DNA of 64,000 bases from Posidonia oceanica (GCA_037176725.1 JAZBRS010000075.1:71426001-71490000); one strand, 5' to 3'; positions 45,157 to 57,517 are shown, counted from the stretch's first letter. Numbers and translations are program-made. The notes: generated by a model not told the origin, from the letters alone.

Positions 45157-46346
45157 TGTAGATACCCCGTTTTGACACTCCCCTTGCATTTTTAGGTACC
45201 ACTGCACTAAATCATGCACCACTCATCATTAGAAGCAATTTGCTCAGCTTAAGTACTCTCCAAAAGCTCAATTGCCAGTCTGGGCCGTTATAAGCGTGAA
45301 TCCCTGCGTTTAACGTTATAAGCGTGAATCTCTGCGTTTAACGTTATAAGCGTGAATATCTGCGTTTAACGTTACACTCTGAGATTCCAGCGTATAACAC
45401 CTCTAAATTGTGTTCCACAACTTTCCTTATTTGGCCAAATACAAAATCCGTGTTTTTGCCTTCTTTAGACTCTATTGACCAGTCAATGCAATTAACACCA
45501 GTTTAATGGCACTTAATCAAGTTTTAATTGTGGAATATTCCTTTATCCTGGCAATTATGCCTCGAAGGTCGTTATACACTGGGATTCCAGCTTATAACAT
45601 TATACGCTGGGATTCCAGCTTATAACACCTCTGAATTGGAAATTTTTGCTGACTTGGCCATTGTGTCCATATTTGTTCCTTCCCTGCTTCTATAAAAGCA
45701 GGGGTACCCCCATAGGGTCAGGAGATGGTTTTTGGAGAGAGGAACACAATTTTAGAGGGAAATTTATGAGAAAAAAGTTGTGGAAATCAAGTGAGTTGAG
45801 AAAGAGTTTTGAGAGAGCTTGAGTCCTCTTCCATCTTCAACCACGCCAACGGCGTATTGCATTCTGTTGCATACCATCCATATCAAAATGGGGTTTTCTT
45901 TTTAATAGTTTGCATATCATATTTCATTTCACATATGGTTGTAGCTAGTCATATTCATACATAGTTGCAACTGGGGGCCTAAAATCCCTCGGGTAAGTCT
46001 TTTTCTCTTTTCTTATTTCATGTCACTTTTTTATTTGCTTTGAATCGTATACTACACTTTGTTAATCAGCATCTTTAAATCTATTTTACAAGGAAGAAGA
46101 AGAAGAAGAAACTCACCAAACACGAGCACCCTTAGGCAACACTGGCGTTGTCCCAAGGTAGCTGAACCCGCAACTCATATCACATCTCCCAAAGCGTCTC
46201 GAGGGCCCGCGAAAGCGAACTGAGAGTGGCGATCACACCAATTCCATCACCTATGGAGTGACGGAGTTAGATACAAAAAGGATACCCCGAGAAAGAGCAA
46301 ATAGAACCAAAACAAGCCACTTCTCCTCCAAAACCCCATATCCACA
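45157..46346 (+). mobile_element. 3' LTR of element A
   Basis: TGTAGATACCCCGTTTTGAC start, ccatatccACA end. Collinear with the 5' LTR; a duplicated gttatacRctgggattccag phrase near 45572-45622 explains much of the 28-bp length difference. Confidence 0.9.
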
Positions 46347-46351
46347 CCCAC
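46347..46351. repeat. Target-site duplication CCCAC, right copy (element A)
   Basis: Exact match to 36808-36812. Confidence 0.88.
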
Positions 46352-47396
46352 GATCACATCCACACTTTTAATGTGGGGAACAAGCAAGTGGATCGCTCCT
46401 ACCGTCCCCCTCCTCTCCTCGCCAGCGATGACCACGTCCGCTGGCCTTGGGGAAGGCCAGCAGGCCACGAGACGCCACCACAGCGCTCAGAGAGGGCCGA
46501 GGGAGCTAGAGGGAGGTCCGAGGATGGGAGCGGTGTAGTTTCTCACCTGTGCAGGGGCACGATTGTGCCTCCCGATGCAGCTCATCGGAGGACGGCAACG
46601 TGGAGTCTACGGCAGCGCGGGAGGCAGCGGTGGCGGCTTGACATGGTCGGTCTGCACTCAGGAATGCCCGACAGTGCTTCTCGGTGCTCGGGGAAGGAGA
46701 TTACAGCGTCTGGCAGGCGAAACGGCGTTGCCGGCCAGAGATGGGAGGGCTCGCTGGATACGAAGAAGACGACGGCACAAGGTAGCTGTGGGGATGCTTG
46801 GAGGCTTGGGGAGGCCGGTTGGAGCTCGTATGGGTGTCTTGGGATCTTAGGGATCGCTCAGAGGTGCACGGGAGTGGGTGGCTCTCTCTGGATTCTCGGA
46901 AAATGGCCACCAATCATGAATGGGTGTTGGGTTAATGGTTTTGTTTAGCGAGCCTGCCAGGAAGGACGGTGGCAGGACTAGGTGTGCACAATAGAGCATG
47001 GCAAGGCGTGGCCTAGTAGGGTGTCAGAGGCATGGGCGAGCTCTGGCAAGGGATGGCGGGAGGCAACTCGTGCGGGAGAAGAGTTTAACAGGTGAGTCGC
47101 CTCTCTACATGGCGACAATAGTTAGTCGCCGCTATGAGTGGCGACAGACCTAGTCGCCGCTATGACGGGCGACCAGGACCTCCTGACTCAATAGGGCCTG
47201 TTCCAGAGTTTATTGGGTTGCTAGTGGGTCTAGGCTTTGGTGTGAAATGGGCTCGGGTAGGATTTAAGGGTTTTGGGTTGGTTGTGGTTTGAGTGGGGTT
47301 TAAGTGGAGTTTAAGGTTTGGATTAGGCAGGCCATGATCTGAGCGAGCTTCCAGAGAGATCCATCAACGTCCAGCTGCCAAAACGGGGTGTCAATA
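46352..47396 (-). mobile_element. 3' LTR of element 2, second piece
   Basis: It continues the LTR after element A and ends (plus strand) ccaaaacggggtgtcaata, the inverse of an LTR start TATTGACACCCC. It includes a GC-rich block (46400-46900), comparable in position and composition to the one in element 1's LTR. Plus-strand frames in it are compositional. Confidence 0.8.
47088..47180. repeat. GTCGCC/GGCGAC hairpin repeats in element 2 LTR
   Basis: Three units of gtcgcc(n9-11)ggcgac type, e.g. GTCGCC gctatgagt GGCGAC. One more, diverged, is at 36527-36543 in the same LTR beyond element A. Confidence 0.8.
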
Positions 47397-47411
47397 GATG
47401 CCCCTACTTGA
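47397..47411 (-). promoter_or_regulatory. Polypurine tract of element 2
   Basis: The minus strand reads tcaagtaggggcatc directly before the LTR start, parallel to element 1's gctcagggaggggcatc. Confidence 0.75.
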
Positions 47412-47860
47412 GCGTGGTCAAGGGAACCAAGGCCACTGCTCAGGGTTGACAGGACACCCCGCCCGAACCGGCAGGAGCACCGACGCTATTGGCATGAGTC
47501 ACTTATCCGACGGATGCACCGAAAGTCATGACTCGTTGCCGCGATGCAAATGAGAATGCAGATGCAAATGCTAATGCTAATGAAAATGCTGGTGTGATGC
47601 TTACGCTAACGTTCATTGCATTGTACTCCACCAGGGGTACGCAGGTGATGCATGCGTGTGCGATGTTGCGGATGATGCAATGCAGAGGGTCGCTAGGCAA
47701 TGCGGGGAAAGCCAGACAACGATGCAGGTCACTGAGCCGTCCGTCTCTAGGTGACGTTGCTGTGCGCTGAGCGATGTACGGCTCTAGCACGGGGGTGCCA
47801 TTCGCTGAGCTCTTCTCTAAGCGAAGGCGATGCAGATGTTGTGTGTGAGATGCGGGGTCA
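47412..47860 (-). other. Pre-polypurine region of element 2
   Basis: No gene. 47430-47540 is the inverse of element 1's 27215-27340 block (ccgaaagtcatgactcg, aaggccactgctcaggg). Further right the sequence is rich in gatgcaaatgc words. Confidence 0.55.
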
Positions 47861-47869
47861 TGAATGCGA

Positions 47870-48560
47870 TGTAGGGCACGTAATGCCAAGGAAGCGATCT
47901 TGGCCGTGCACTACCGCAGGTGTCATCCAAAGCAGGCAAGCTGCAAAGAGCTGCAGGTGTTGAAGATACCACCTCGAGCAATACGCGGAACCAGGGGTTT
48001 GATTCCTAGGCACGCAATGCCGAGGAAAGCGGAATGTGGGAGTTAGTGTGATGACTACACAGAGTATAACAACGCAATGAGAATGTAATGCAATGCGATG
48101 CAAATGCGGTGTAGTGCAGTGTATATACTATGCGATGTAACGTGGAGCATGCGATGCCAAGAAAGCGATCCTGGCAGTGCATTACCGCGGGTGTCATCCT
48201 AAGCAAGCAGGCTGCAAGGAGCTGCGGGTGCTGAGGATGCTGCCTTGAACAATACGTAGAACCAGGGGTTCGATTTCTAAGCACGCAATGCTGGGGTGAG
48301 GTGAAAATGCGGTGCGAATATGCGATGCAATGTAATGCAACATGATGTGATGCAATGACATGCAATAGACTACAGTGTAATGCTATGTGATGCGATGCCT
48401 GGCATGTGATACCAAGAAGACGATTCTGGCCGCGCACTACCGCAGGTGTCATCCTAAACAGGCGAACTGCGTAGAGTTGTGGGTGCTGAGGACGCTACCT
48501 TAAGCAATACGCGAATCAGGGGTTCGAATTCTAAGCACGCAATGCTCGGGTGATGCTAAG
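47870..48560. repeat. Tandem repeat, about 255-271 bp, 3 copies
   Basis: tgtcatcc after taccgcRgg occurs at 47921, 48192 and 48447. Each unit also has gcaatacg.g..ccaggggttYgat and a gatgcaatgcaatg-rich spacer. Confidence 0.88.
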
Positions 48561-48679
48561 ATGCGATGCTAGTGCTGACTCTACTGGGGACACATGCAAG
48601 GTACGTGATGGCATGTAATTAGATGAAAAGACATGCAACATAATGCTATGCAATGCAATGAGACGCTATATGACACAAT

Positions 48680-49210
48680 GCAATGATAAGGGGCTTGATA
48701 AGTTGACGGACTCATCACCAGATAGTTGAGGATATCAGCCCGAGGAGTTAACAGACTCATCACCGGATAGTTAGGGATTATCGGCCCTATGAGGAGTTAA
48801 CGGACTCATCACCGAATAGTTAGGGCTATCAGCCCTAGAGGAGTTGACGGACTTATCACTAGATAATTAGGGCTATCAGCCCTACGAGGAGTTGACGGAC
48901 TCATCACCGGATAGTTAGGGCTATCAGCCCGAGAGGAGTTGACAGACTCATCACCAGATAGTTAGGGCTATCAACCCTACGAGGAGTTGACGGACTCGTC
49001 ATCGGATAGTTAAGGCTATCAACCCGAGGAGTTAACAGACTCATCACTGGATAGTTAGGGGTACCAGCCCTATGAGGAGTTAACGGACTCATCACTGGAT
49101 AGTTAGGGCTATCAGCCCAAGAGGAGTTGATGGACTCATCAACTATCAGTCCTACAAGGAGTTGACGGACTCATCACCGGATAGTTAGGGCTATCAGCCC
49201 GATGAATGGG
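48680..49210. repeat. Tandem repeat, about 47-bp hairpin unit, about 10 copies
   Basis: Unit: gagttgacggactcatcacc GGATAGTTAGGGCTATCAGCCC plus a short joint (split here as ggatagttagggctatc then agccc). It contains GATAG...CTATC and GGGCT...AGCCC inverted repeats. Spacings between actcat landmarks are 47-49 bp. Confidence 0.9.
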
Positions 49211-49710
49211 CGGAATGTGACGGGAATACCGAACCCAAGGGTGCGACAGAGGTCCGTAGACGGTCCCGTGACAGTTAGGGGTGTCAGCCCGTGGAGGATG
49301 AGACGATTCCAAGGGGCAGCAATGATGCCCCTAGTATCGAGGGTGATGACAGGCCAACGAGTCTGTCACTCAAGAGGAGTGATGACAAGTCGGATGACTT
49401 GTAACCATGGGTGAAAATGCAATGGGAATACCATAACCGAAGGTGCAACAAAGGTCCGTGGACGCTCCCGTGACAGTTAGGGGTGTCAACCCGAATGTAG
49501 ATGGGAATGTAATACCACAGGGTAGCAGAAAAGATGTCCCTGGTATCAGGTGGAAGATACCACAGAACAGCCGAAGCGCCCTTGGCATCGAGATGCAAAG
49601 TGGAGACAAAACTAACGTGCTTACCAACTAAGTAGTTAGGGGTACCAGCCCGATGTTGACATTTTAACGGGCGTTAACCGAGCAGTTAGGGCTGCCAGCC
49701 CACATGCAAG
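49200..49710. repeat. Diverged repeat block continuing the 47-bp array
   Basis: Two copies of a unit with gaggtccgtagacggtcccg / aaggtccgtggacgctcccg and gtgacagttaggggtgtca, about 190-200 bp apart, then cagttagggctgccagccc. They keep the GTTAGGG...AGCCC core. Confidence 0.75.
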
Positions 49711-51775
49711 GAGGATGGATGCGAGGGCTCACCGTGCGGGGCGTGCAATGCCGGTGGGGAATGCAATGGATAGATGCGATGCGAATGTAGGAAAAAGCAA
49801 GGGATACAAGAAGGAAAGCGGGGACCCATCATGGTGGGTGTACAATGGTCTCAGAGTGGGCATGCAATGCTACGCCACGAAGTGGCAAACGCTTGAACAT
49901 GCCGGTCATCACGGACCACCCAACGCGGTGGGTGACCAAAACTTTGAAAAGTGCGGAGCCTCTGAGCGAGGGTCAAAAAGTGCTCATCCTTGACTCCGAT
50001 TTTCGAAAACAGGGAGAAAGGAAGGATAGATTATTATGCTTATTATGTTTTTTTTTTTTGGTGGCTTCGGATTCAAAGCAGCTGGTTGGCGAGAGGATGC
50101 GTCTACACTTCTTGATTCAGGAGATTCTCGATCCTCGAGCAATGCCATGTCGATTTGTGGTTGGTGGCTCTCATTCTCACTCTTGGTTCGGGATGAGGCC
50201 TCAACTTAGCAGAGTATAGCCTTTGGCTACTTGTGGGTAGCAGAAGCATCGGATGCAGCTTCATAGCCTCCATCTTAATTCCTCGGGGACCGACTACTGC
50301 TTTTGACGCTCTAAGATTGATTTTTCTTTTCCCCTCTTGAGTGACTGGAGTTGCATCTAGCCTACCAGGGAGATAGAGTTGTTGCTCGCACGAGGGATTG
50401 GAGCATGCTGCTGCGCTCAGAGGGTGGGGCCAAGTCCTCCTGATGATGTTTCTCGTGCATTTGGCCATGTTGTGCTTGCAGTTGGAGGTTGAGGTGGCTT
50501 CGATGCTTGTCCAAGTCACTCCTCTCATGGGTTTCTTCTTTCTTCGACTTCTTTCTTCATTTTTCTTTTATGCCCAGATGCATATCATGCCATCTTTTCT
50601 TTTTGCTCACATGCTCTCAATTCTTTTGGATATGCATTTCTTCGCCCTCTTGGGGTAGCGGTCCCTGATGAGGAGTTTGGAGTTCGGCTGTTCAGCGTAC
50701 ACCTTCTGCCTCTGCTGTGTGTACAAGCAGCCTCAGGCTATGCTCTGCTTCGCTTTGGTCCTCTCCATGTCTGGTGGACTCTCTTGATTAGATAGGTCTC
50801 GCTTTTGGAGATTCGCGCTCAGTGAGATTCTCTGTTCTGCTCTAAGTCTCACATTGTGGCCACATGCAAAGAGATAGCGCTGCTCGGGTGAGTACTGCCT
50901 GAGACAGTTGATGCTTGACACCCTCTCTACGCTGCCGCTTGTCTATCCAAAGCCAGGTTTTTGGATTATGCAAATTTTTATGGGTTTTTGCATTTTTAGA
51001 AAAGGAACAAGCATATTTTTGGGGTTTTCTGTTGGTTTTATCATTTTTATGGTTTTTGCTTTTTAGAGAAGAAACATAAAAATTGAAAATTAGCGGAAAG
51101 GGAAAAACATGTTTTTGTAGTTTTTTTTGATGTTTTTGGTTTTCCAGGATGCAGGAAAATGGAATGTACATGCAGGAAATGAAAATGCATGTTTTTGGAT
51201 TTTTGATGATTTTAAATTTTTTATGGGTTTTACAATAAGGCGAGAAAACACAAAACGAAACAAAAGGAAACGAAAGGACAATGCAGGAAACAAAAGGGAA
51301 GGCAACAGGGACTTACCTGTTAGCAACCTCAGGATGGAGGTGCTGGGTCCGCTCCTACATTGCGGGTGCTGTCGGCGGGGTCCACTGGGATGACCGGCGA
51401 CGCTGTGGGGTCCGTTGATGGCAGTGCCGAGAGCAATGGGGCTGCTAGAGCTGCTGATGGTAGTGTTGAGGGCGCTGGAGCTGCCAGGGTTGAAGGAGAT
51501 ACGGACAAGGATGGTGCTGCGATCGCGTTCGTTGGTGATGTTGTCGTTGCGTCTTCGAGCGTCCCCCGGGTGAGCTAGGAAAGGTGAGAAGAGGAGGTTG
51601 CACTGATGGGATCGAAAGGATCCACCAGGGCGGAGCTGGACTCAGAGTGGACAAGAGTGAGGGAGAAGACCCCCGAGGTTCCAACATCTTCGAAGCCTGC
51701 AGGCTCAGATGAGGAAGGGCCGGCTACACTAGGGTATGCTGGTGCGAGTGCGGGTGTCGGTGTAGGTGCTGCCTC
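49711..51775 (-). other. Non-coding interior of element 2 where pol would be
   Basis: On the minus strand this follows gag, the place of protease and pol in element 1. I see no protease, RT, RNase H or integrase motif on either strand. It has a poly-T run (50049-50060) and an A/T-rich stretch with ttttgg/ggttttt words at 50950-51250. Confidence 0.65.
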
Positions 51776-54052
51776 CTACGCGACAACACTGACAATCTTT
51801 CGATCGATCAGGCGCTGAATGGCATCCTGTAAAGTGAGGCAGTCATCCGTCGAGTGCCCCGAGGCTCGATGGAAACTGCAAAACTGATACATGTTATGCC
51901 ACCGCGGAGGGGGATTCAATGATGGACGAACAGTCGGGAGTCTCAAGAGTGACTCAACCTGGGGGAAGATGACACTCAAAGGCTCGGCCAAAGGAGTGTA
52001 ATCGCATTCAACATGACAAGGTCGTCTTTGCCCCGGTTGTAGTCCTTGCCAAGCTGGTGCGACGTGATGCACTGGCTCGACAGTGGCAGTGTGTGCACGA
52101 TCTAGTGGAGTAAAGGCTGGTTGACTCGCTGCATTGGCAGACTCTACATGAGAATCGACGTACGCAACGGCACGCTGCTCGGAGTAGCCAGTGGCGGAGT
52201 CGTTGTTGATGTTGCTTTCGCGGCGATTGTTGTTGTAGGAAGTGTTGGCCTGCCTAGCCAATGCAGCAAGTGTGGGGAAATTCCCACTTCGCAGTGAGCT
52301 TTCCACGCGGACGCCTACTCTAATCAGCAATGCATACATAGTGACTGGTTGGATGGATAGCAGGGCTCTAGTCACTGGCTACGCCCCTTTGATGATCATC
52401 TCGATAGATTCCTCGTCGGAGGGTCTATCTCTGACCTGCACGGCTAATGAACACCAGCGACCGACATACTCCCTGAATGGCTCGTGGGGCCTCTACCGAA
52501 TGGCGACAAGATCCTCTTGCTTGGGTATCAAGTCAAGCTTGAAGGTGTACTGCTCGACGAACGCCTGGGAAAGATCCTTGCAAGTCTGGATCGCAGCCAT
52601 GTCAAGGGAAGTGAACCACTTGAGCGCGGGGCCCATTAGACTCTTCTGGAACAGACGGATCAGGAGCCTTTCGTCAGCCTGAAGATGAGCAAGGTCTCCG
52701 CAGTATGCCCTCAGATGCGAGATGGGGCAACCTCTACCATTGTACTTTTCGAATTCCGGGATACAGAAGTTCGAAGGGAGTATGGCCTTTGGGAAGTGGC
52801 AGAGGTCCCAGAATTGGTAGGATTGGCAGTCCGTGCCTTGCACTTAACGAAGTGCTCTTTCTAGATCACCCATCCTGACAAGGAGGGCATCAGAAATTAC
52901 TGCTGGCAATGATTGTGCAGCTGACGCAGGGATGGCATATGCTGTATGGGTCGCATGATAGTGCTCCTCCGGATCCACCATCACGCCACCTGGTGTTGAG
53001 GCGTGAGGGCCAACATACCCGTGCAGGGGTGAAAAGTGTTGTGGCATGCATGCTGGGGTCTGAACCTGATGCAAAGGGGATGAATAGATAGTATGCTGTG
53101 CAATGTAAGATGCAGTGCGTGGGAGCAGCAGCTATTGCACCGGCACGGCCCCGGGCAACGGGCTCTGAGGATGCTGTGCTCCCGCCAATCCAAGAGACTG
53201 GCCACCAAGTGATGGAGTGGCATGCAATGGATAGTGTTGTGCAGATGTAGGAGGAAGATAAGGCGCCCGCATCGCCGAAGCTGTGAGGAGCTGGGGCGAT
53301 GGCAAGGGCAAAAATGCAATGTGGTGAGCCTACAGAGCTATAGTGGGCTGCACTAGAACCTTAGGGGTTGGATGGAAGGAGTGGACCGCAGTTGGGTTGA
53401 GAGCAAAAGCCATGCCTCGCAACCTCTCGGCCTGAGCCATCAAATATTGTACTTGCGAGGTAGGGGACTCGTCGATCGGCAGGCCGGGACGCAAAAGAGG
53501 GTCTGCCAAAGGGGGCACGGAAACAGAGGAGGCAAAAGGGAGAGACCCTATGCAAGAGGCAGCCGTAGAAGGCTGAACTCCGGAAATGGGAAGGCCCTGG
53601 GAAGGAATGAAAGGCGACACTCCTGGAGCCAGAGTGGCAGTCACCGTGGTTGGCTCGATGACATACTCCAGATCAACTTGGGTCTGCCCTTGTTCCAGAT
53701 AAAGGGGCTAGGAAGTCTCCTGCACTGGAAATGGTGAAGAGATGACTGCCGTCAAAGTGAGAGAAGGAGGGATCGAAATCGGGATCCCCTCCGATGTCAA
53801 AGAGGAAGGAGGCTCGCTAGTTTGCTGGACCATAACGGACCGCGAGCGGGTGCGAATGGGTCTGCGGCTGAAAGCAGAGACACGAGACCTAAGATGAGCT
53901 ATTGTTAGAGACGACGGATAGCTCGGAGACAAAGAGGAGGGACGCTCGAGCTCCTGGCTGAGGAACTCGCACCTACCTATGGATAGACAAAACAACAAAG
54001 GCGTCAGAAGATGGACGCAATGCAAGTTATTAGGGTGGCATGAATGGCACAC
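51776..54052 (-). pseudogene. gag: Gag of element 2, several stops
   Basis: One minus-strand frame throughout, from 54052 down to the stop at 51776. The likely start is within RSRSVMVQQTSEP near 53835, matching element 1. The N-terminal part is Pro-rich. The core reads CIPEFEKYNGRGCPISHL, LIRLFQKSLMGPALKWF and EPFREYVGRWCSLA, and the finger CSFHRASGHSTDDC sits near the C-terminus. In-frame stops lie at about 53708, 53330, 52844, 52493 and one between 52375 and 52420. It is clearly a relative of element 1's gag, diverged and dead. Confidence 0.85.
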
Positions 54053-54912
54053 ATGCAGATGAATGCCCTATTATGCATTCTCTCACCTTGCATGTCCTGA
54101 GTAGGCTGCTACTCGGACTCACTCATGGGTATGGGTTTATTGACTCCGGTCAGAAAAAGTAGGTCCCCGTCTAAATCCTGCCAAAGCTCAGGCAAACAAT
54201 GGGTAGTGCGTTAGGAGCCTCGACCCTGCCAAAGCATGAGTTGTACCCTCTACTAACACCGACGCGACCCCAGACAAGGGGGGGACAGACCGACCAGCTC
54301 GCCCCACGCCAAAGTGATGAGACAAGAGACTGGGACTGTCCTTCTCAGACTGGGTGAACTCAGGGATGAGAAGATGAATGCATTCTAAATGATCAATCAT
54401 GCAAAGATGTTGTTAAGTGTTTTACTTGCATTTTATTTAGCCCAAAGGGGAAGAATTGCAAGTTTGGCTCTAGTTGTGCTTAAATGTTGTTGTTTGGCTT
54501 TATTTGTAGCTTTTAAATTAAACCAAAGGGAAGCACACATGTTTCTAATATCCTAGGCATGGCAAAAGCATGAAGGGGAAAGAAACATCAAGTCATGGCA
54601 TGCAAATAATCATATACCAAGGCAAAAGGCATGTGCATGGCATGTGCAAGTGTTGTGTGCATGATGGTGAAAGGAAATATTCATTACATCAAAAGGCATG
54701 TATGCATGGCGTGTGCATGTGTGGTGGCATAGCATTTGTGTAAAGCAAAACATTCACCACTCAAAAAGCATGTATTATTGCGTCAAGCAAGTATTTAGGC
54801 ATGGCATTAAGCAAGAAATAAGGCATGGACAAGCAAACAGGCAAGCAAGCAAGGCATGCACAAGCAAGAAGCCATGCAAGCGAAAAGCCAAAACGAAAGC
54901 CGGAGTCTTGTT
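54053..54912 (-). other. Leader of element 2
   Basis: Between primer site and gag; no gene. 54180-54330 is the inverse of element 1's leader block at 12750-12960. The part near the primer site is rich in aggcatg/gcatgc words. Confidence 0.55.
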
Positions 54913-54930
54913 TCCCCAGCGGAGTCACCA
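54913..54930 (-). promoter_or_regulatory. Primer-binding site of element 2
   Basis: Minus strand TGGTGACTCCGCTGGGGA, one base from the LTR end, differing from element 1's site at three positions. Confidence 0.85.
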
Positions 54931-54931
54931 T

Positions 54932-55993
54932 TGTAGTGACCATGTGTCTCGAACGACGCAGTTGCACACTGCCAAAGCTCGCGTGCACCGGCCGGAGAGA
55001 AAGGGCCACTGCCAATGGTGAATCCGAGGAAAGACACTCGACTCGAAAACACTGAAAACGGCAAGAAAACAAAAGATAAAGCAAAACGGAGTCGCCACCT
55101 GGTCTATTAGATCGGAAGACGAGGAAAATCGAAAAAAGAATGAAAAACATGCAAAAGCGTGCAATGTTATGCAAAAATATGACTCGTGCCTAGGATAAGG
55201 GCATAATGCTCATTGCGGGCCAAGAGAAAGGGTAAGGACTCCTGTTACGCACAGGGAAGGTGTTAGGCACCCCCGATACGCCCGGAATCAGTCTTTCTAG
55301 GCTTATCGCTCACATATGCGGGAATTTCGGCAGTGCTTGCCTTTAAGTGTATGCCCGTAGGCGATAAATGCTATGCCATGCTATGAATGCTTAATGTATG
55401 CTTAATTACATGCTTAAGATGCCATGACGCGTGAGGGAGAACAAAACAGGCGATCTACGTGCTTAGCAGCGCTGTTGGTATCTAAACCGAGCGGACCACG
55501 GTTTTAAAGAAGTCCAAACAGTAAGCATCATCGCCCTAGATGCAATGCAGGCGCGAAACAAAACGTCAAAGGAAAACCATACAATGGACGTAGGCGGCAT
55601 GCAACATGTATTTGTAAGACATGCTAAACTTAATAAAACGATGCCAAAACGACTAATATAAGTTGAAAGAGCATGGCATGATGATAAAATAAGCTAGGAG
55701 AAAAAAACAGGAGCAAAGCAAATCAAGTAAAGAGGCAAACAGGTAGTTGCCAGCTTGAGCGGCGGCGGCACAGGTCGTCAGTGAGAGCGGCAACAGGGCC
55801 CTCTGTAGGCTACCTCAGACAGTCAACTTCATCACCTCTAAAATGGCATGCAAACATCGCAAAATACGAAATAAAATACATGGAAACAAAGACAGCACAT
55901 CCAAGATTAAAACGATACAAACGGCATGCAAAATGGATGCCCGAGTCACGTGATACGCCGGCCCAAAGTCCTGCCAAGGGACTGCCTGAACGA
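54932..55993 (-). mobile_element. 5' LTR of element 2, first piece
   Basis: Starts (plus strand) TGTAGTGACCATG, the inverse of an LTR end CACTACA. It aligns with 35427-36510 and is cut by element B at 55993/55994, at a point that corresponds to about 36513 in the other LTR. Confidence 0.85.
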
Positions 55994-57353
55994 TGTGGAT
56001 ATGACATTTTGGAGGAGAAGAAGCTCGTTTTGTTCTATTTTGCTCTCTCCGGGTCCCCCTTTTTTGTATCCAACTCCATCACTCCACAGGTGATGGAATT
56101 GGTGTGATTGCCACTCTCAGTTCGCTTTCGCTGGTCCTCGAGATGCCTTGCGAGATGTGATATGAGTTGCGGGTTCAACTACCTTGGGACAACGCCAGCG
56201 TTGCCCAAGGGTACCCGTGCTTGGTGAGTTTCTTCTTCTTCTTCTTTTCCTTGCAAAACAAATTTAAAGATGCAGATTAAATATAGTGTAGTAAACGATT
56301 CAAAGCAAATTGAAAATTAACATAAATGAAAAGAGGAATACTTACCCGAGGGGTTTTATCCCCCCGGTTGCAACTAAGTATGATTGTGCCTAGCTATAAC
56401 ATGCAAGAAATGAAATACGATATGCAAAATATTAAAAAGAAAACCCCCCTTCAATATGGATTGTATGCATAGAATGCAAGATGCCGTTGGCATGGTTGGA
56501 GATGGAAGAGGACTCAAGCTCTCTCAAAACTCTTTCTCAACATAATTTCTCTCAATATTCTAGCTCAAAACTCTTTCAATTTTCTCTCAAAAATTCCTCT
56601 AAAATTTTCTCCTCTACTCAAATTCGTGTCCCAACCCTCTGAACCATCTTTGTGGCTGTGGTGTTACCCCTGCTTTTATAGAAGTAGGGGAGGAACAAAT
56701 ATGGACACAAAGGCCAAGTCAGCAAAATTTCCTGTTTCAGACGTGTTGGACGCTGGACTTGACAGCGTCCAACGTTGGCTGCTGGAAATACCAGCGTCCA
56801 ACGACCCTCCGAGGCACAGCTGCCAGGATTAAAGAATATTCCCCTGATAAAGACTGATTAATGACCATTAAGGCCAATTAAAGCCTTGACTGGTCAAAGG
56901 ACCTCTAGTGGAGGCAAAATACGAATTTTGACTTTAGCCAAATAAGGAAAGTTTAGGAAACACAAAACCAGGTTATTGGACACTGTGGTTTACAGCGTCC
57001 AACACCCTCAAATGCAAACTTGCCAATTTTGGCCTCTCAATCAAGGAGACAAGTGTCAATCAATTAAATGAGGTGATTTTGTTGACGTGGACCTGTTTGA
57101 CTTTGACAGATGGTTTGGGTCCAAAAGAAAAATTGGCAGATTTGGAAATAAAATGAACTAGAACCGTTGGACGCATTGTAATGCTGCGTCCAACGTTAGA
57201 CGCAGTTGTTTCCTGCGTCTAACGTTCCAGACAGGCAAATGGGCTCTTGGAGAGTATCTGAGCTGAGCAAAAAGCTTCTAATGATGAGTGGAGCATAATA
57301 TGAGGTAATGGTACTTAAAAGTACAAAGGGAGTGCCAAAACGGGGTATCTACA
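55994..57353 (-). mobile_element. 3' LTR of element B
   Basis: Plus strand starts TGTGGATATGAC and ends GGGGTATCTACA, the inverse of element A's LTR ends. 1360 bp. An inverted TATA box (CTTTTATA) is at 56673-56680. GCGTCCAACGTT-type palindromic motifs lie at 56738-56800 and 57160-57230, where element A has the TTTAACGTTATA variant. Confidence 0.85.
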
Positions 57354-57368
57354 GATTGCCCCTCCTTT
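57354..57368 (-). promoter_or_regulatory. Polypurine tract of element B
   Basis: Minus strand aaaggaggggcaatc before the LTR start. Confidence 0.78.
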
Positions 57369-57517
57369 AAGATGGCTTCGGCACGAAGCTATCTACATGG
57401 CGAGACGATACCCCCGTGTGGCGCTACCCAGGGATCGTAAAAGAAATCCAATGCCTGCTGCCACCAGACTTGGACGAGACACAATGAGGGTCGGCTAAAG
57501 AAACACGGCCAAAAGGA

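Larger units (their letters stand above)
36813..46346 (+). mobile_element. Element A: non-autonomous Ty3/gypsy element, 9.5 kb
   Basis: Two LTRs (1162 and 1190 bp), a CCCAC duplication, a Tat-like primer site and a polypurine tract define it. Inside are a broken gag, an ORF dominated by a Pro/Glu repeat, and only the last part of an integrase. Protease, RT and RNase H are absent. Four kinds of minisatellite follow. Element B is a relative in the opposite orientation. Confidence 0.88.
35427..55993 (-). mobile_element. Element 2: pol-less Tat/Ogre-like element, minus strand, interrupted
   Basis: Read on the minus strand it runs: 5' LTR (right, from 54932), primer site, leader, gag, repeat arrays, polypurine tract, 3' LTR (left, to 35427). 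LTR ends, primer site, gag and the pre-PPT block all match element 1 in kind, but the LTR is about 2.4 kb and there is no protease, RT or integrase. Element A is inserted in the 3' LTR and element B in the 5' LTR. The right end lies outside the window. It is likely a non-autonomous derivative that needs enzymes from a relative. Confidence 0.82.

Noticed and set aside
46373..46948. 191-codon GC-rich frame
   Set aside because: Lies inside element 2's LTR in the antisense direction; no recognisable domain and not seen in the other LTR piece.
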